A stretch of DNA of 5,535 nucleotides from Candidatus Poribacteria bacterium. GTDB taxonomy: Bacteria; Poribacteria; WGA-4E; WGA-3G. Of the stretch, positions 5,430 through 5,535 are shown piece by piece (the first letter of the stretch is position 1; each line of letters starts with the position of its first letter). Under the pieces are notes generated by a model. The model was not told where the DNA came from. It did no database searches and saw only the letters and a list, made by a program, of their open reading frames with translations. The DNA lies in NCBI GenBank assembly GCA_007571355.1, contig RKRO01000335.1, positions 1-5,535 on the forward strand, given 5' to 3'. The position numbers were made by a program, and so were the translations under genes.

Positions 5430-5535
5430 ATGGGGAGAAGCAGAGGGGAATTAGAGGGGCATCGCTTGACTATGCTACAACAAATTCTACCTCCCTTGAA
5501 GATACCCCCCACGAAGAAACACCCCAGCAAAAACC
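5430..5535. other. Intergenic tail after the glycosyltransferase operon
   Basis: No gene or convincing rho-independent terminator is visible in these 106 bases. They are occupied largely by the second copy of the dispersed repeat (5438-5467) and a GATACCCCCC block (5501-5510). Confidence 0.55.
5438..5467 (+). repeat. 30-nt dispersed repeat unit, copy B
   Basis: The unit runs from AAGCAGAGGGG to GCATCGCTT and matches 579-608 at 27 of 30 positions in direct orientation, about 4.86 kb away. The C-run that could pair with the G-run in copy A is absent immediately upstream here. GATACCCCCC instead lies 33 nt downstream. It starts within about ten bases of the GT1 stop codon. Confidence 0.6.

Overview
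This is a bacterial window of mid-range GC carrying four well-supported protein genes and a repeat-rich gene-free stretch at its left end. The intergenic DNA holds small inverted-repeat elements, and the central gene encodes a large membrane protein of the DUF6785/DUF6784 type. From memory of such genomes, this combination fits Candidatus Poribacteria or a related uncultured bacterium of the PVC/FCB neighbourhood. That placement is an inference, because no rRNA or marker gene is present. The GT9 sugar transferase suggests a diderm cell that makes LPS-like surface glycans.

Layout: positions 1-706 hold no gene I can support. They contain three copies of a hairpin-bearing repeat (168-290), two further hairpins (359-380 and 434-460), a C-run/G-run element with a 30-nt repeat unit (558-608), and a sigma70-like promoter. 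This promoter leads to a small STAS-domain protein (707-1057, + strand, GTG start with a strong Shine-Dalgarno). Convergent to it, and only 28 bp away, lies a 630-residue polytopic membrane protein (1086-2978, - strand). A 133-bp divergent intergenic region (2979-3111) contains two sigma70-like promoters back to back with a perfect 12-nt palindrome between their -10 boxes. To the right is a two-gene glycosyltransferase operon on the + strand: a GT9 (heptosyltransferase-like) enzyme (3112-4191), then a GT1 (UGT51/GtfB-like) enzyme (4188-5429), overlapping by ATGA. The window ends in about 100 bp of intergenic DNA with a second copy of the 30-nt unit seen near position 590.

How the genes work together: the GT9 and GT1 enzymes are almost certainly co-translated and probably add sugars to the same surface glycan or glycolipid. 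The acceptor cannot be read from sequence. The membrane protein shares the divergent control region with the operon and may be co-regulated with it. The STAS protein has no partner kinase or phosphatase here. I see no defence system, CRISPR array, insertion sequence or RNA gene. The most unusual material is the set of structured intergenic repeats and the apparently leaderless membrane-protein gene.
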